NCBI GenBank assembly: GCA_023415395.1
Contig: JAEZKN010000497.1
Span: forward strand, 1-13,426
DNA length: 13,426 bases
Origin: Actinomycetes bacterium
Lineage (GTDB): Bacteria > Actinomycetota > Actinomycetes > Propionibacteriales > Nocardioidaceae
Reading direction: 5' to 3'
A model generated the notes under the pieces. That model was not told where the DNA came from and did no database searches. It saw nothing but the letters and a program-made list of their open reading frames with translations. Numbering within the stretch: the stretch's first letter is position 1; each line of letters opens with the position of its first letter. The position numbers and the translations under genes were made by a program. Positions 13,129 to 13,426 of the stretch are shown piece after piece.

Positions 13129-13426
13129 GCACGTCGCTGCGCGCCCGCAGGAAGGGCCGCTCCAGGTAGCGGTGGCTGAGGACGGTCAGCACCACCGCCA
13201 GGCCGACGGCTGCGAGGCCGAGCACCAGCTTGGGCGCCTCGGCGTGCTCGAGCACGAGGAACGGCACGAGGTGCCAGAGGTAGAGGCTGTAGCTGTGCCG
13301 CCCGAGCGTGGCGACCCACGGGTGGCCGAGCAGCCGCTGCACCGGGCCGGCCCGGTCGGCGTAGCCCGCGCGGATCAGCACCACGCCCGCCACCACCGCG
13401 ACCGGCACGCCGACGTAGCGGTAGAC
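13040..13426 (-). CDS. OafA/YrhL-type membrane acyltransferase, C-terminal part (5' end outside window)
   Basis: The frame is open to the window edge, so only the last 128 residues are visible, starting VYRYVGVPVAVVAG. The segment LGRHSYSLYLWHLVPFLV followed by two hydrophobic stretches and a SHRYLERPFLR end is diagnostic of the acyltransferase-3 family, multi-helix proteins that O-acetylate or otherwise acylate surface sugars. After the last helix comes a Pro/Arg-rich tail of about 36 residues (SPAPSPGRRRPSPTG at its end). That tail is encoded over the final 89 bases of the convergent glycerophosphotransferase gene. The GTG at 13408 is internal. It may decorate the glycan made by the neighbouring operon; being convergent, it must be controlled separately. 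Confidence 0.85.
   Translation of the reverse strand, partial: VYRYVGVPVAVVAGVVLIRAGYADRAGPVQRLLGHPWVATLGRHSYSLYLWHLVPFLVLEHAEAPKLVLGLAAVGLAVVLTVLSHRYLERPFLRARSDVLTRPGAGQGGAPRPSPAPSPGRRRPSPTG

Overview
The window is very GC-rich DNA with gene after gene in tight, often overlapping order, frequent GTG starts and strong G/C bias at third codon positions. Together with a DUF222/HNH (13E12-type) protein, this points to an actinobacterium, most likely of the Nocardioides type; that placement is inference from style and gene families. I see no tRNA, rRNA, CRISPR array, insertion sequence or phage gene.

Layout. Positions 1-705 hold the 3' part of a DUF222/HNH endonuclease-family gene cut by the window edge. 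A 391-residue protein I do not recognise follows (768-1943). It converges, with one base between stop codons, on a minus-strand cluster that reads from 6147 down to 1945: a GT4 glycosyltransferase, a GT2 polyprenyl-phosphate-type glycosyltransferase with two C-terminal membrane helices, a DUF1295/steroid 5-alpha-reductase-like membrane protein, and a FAD/NAD(P)-dependent oxidoreductase. The last two overlap by 8 bases. Divergently, from 6199 to 13128, runs a six-gene plus-strand operon: a small membrane-anchored protein with a DUF1616-like outer domain, a second GT4 glycosyltransferase, an LpxL/PatA-type acyltransferase, a very large GT-C/DUF2206-like membrane protein, a MOP-superfamily flippase, and a TagB/TagF-type CDP-glycerol glycerophosphotransferase. 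Every junction in this operon overlaps except one, where a 17-bp tandem duplication appears to have opened a gap. The window ends in the C-terminal part of a convergent minus-strand OafA-type acyltransferase, whose 3' end overlaps the operon's last gene by 89 bases.

How the genes may work together (inference). The two divergent arms look like one cell-envelope glycoconjugate locus. Cytoplasmic GT4 enzymes would build a lipid-linked glycan, the LpxL/PatA-like enzyme would acylate it, and the flippase would export it. The GT2 enzyme would make a polyprenyl-phosphate sugar that the GT-C protein uses on the outer face, and the TagF-like enzyme would add or polymerise glycerol-phosphate-type groups. 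The DUF1295 and FAD oxidoreductase pair could modify a lipid, conceivably the polyprenyl carrier, but its substrate cannot be read from sequence.

Regulation visible in the sequence. Two minus-strand genes have a -10-like hexamer exactly six bases before a GTG start, suggesting leaderless transcripts (6147 and 3946). The second carries an AGAACA-N6-TGTTCT inverted repeat touching its -10 element, a plausible repressor site. GC-rich hairpins without U-tracts lie near several 3' ends.
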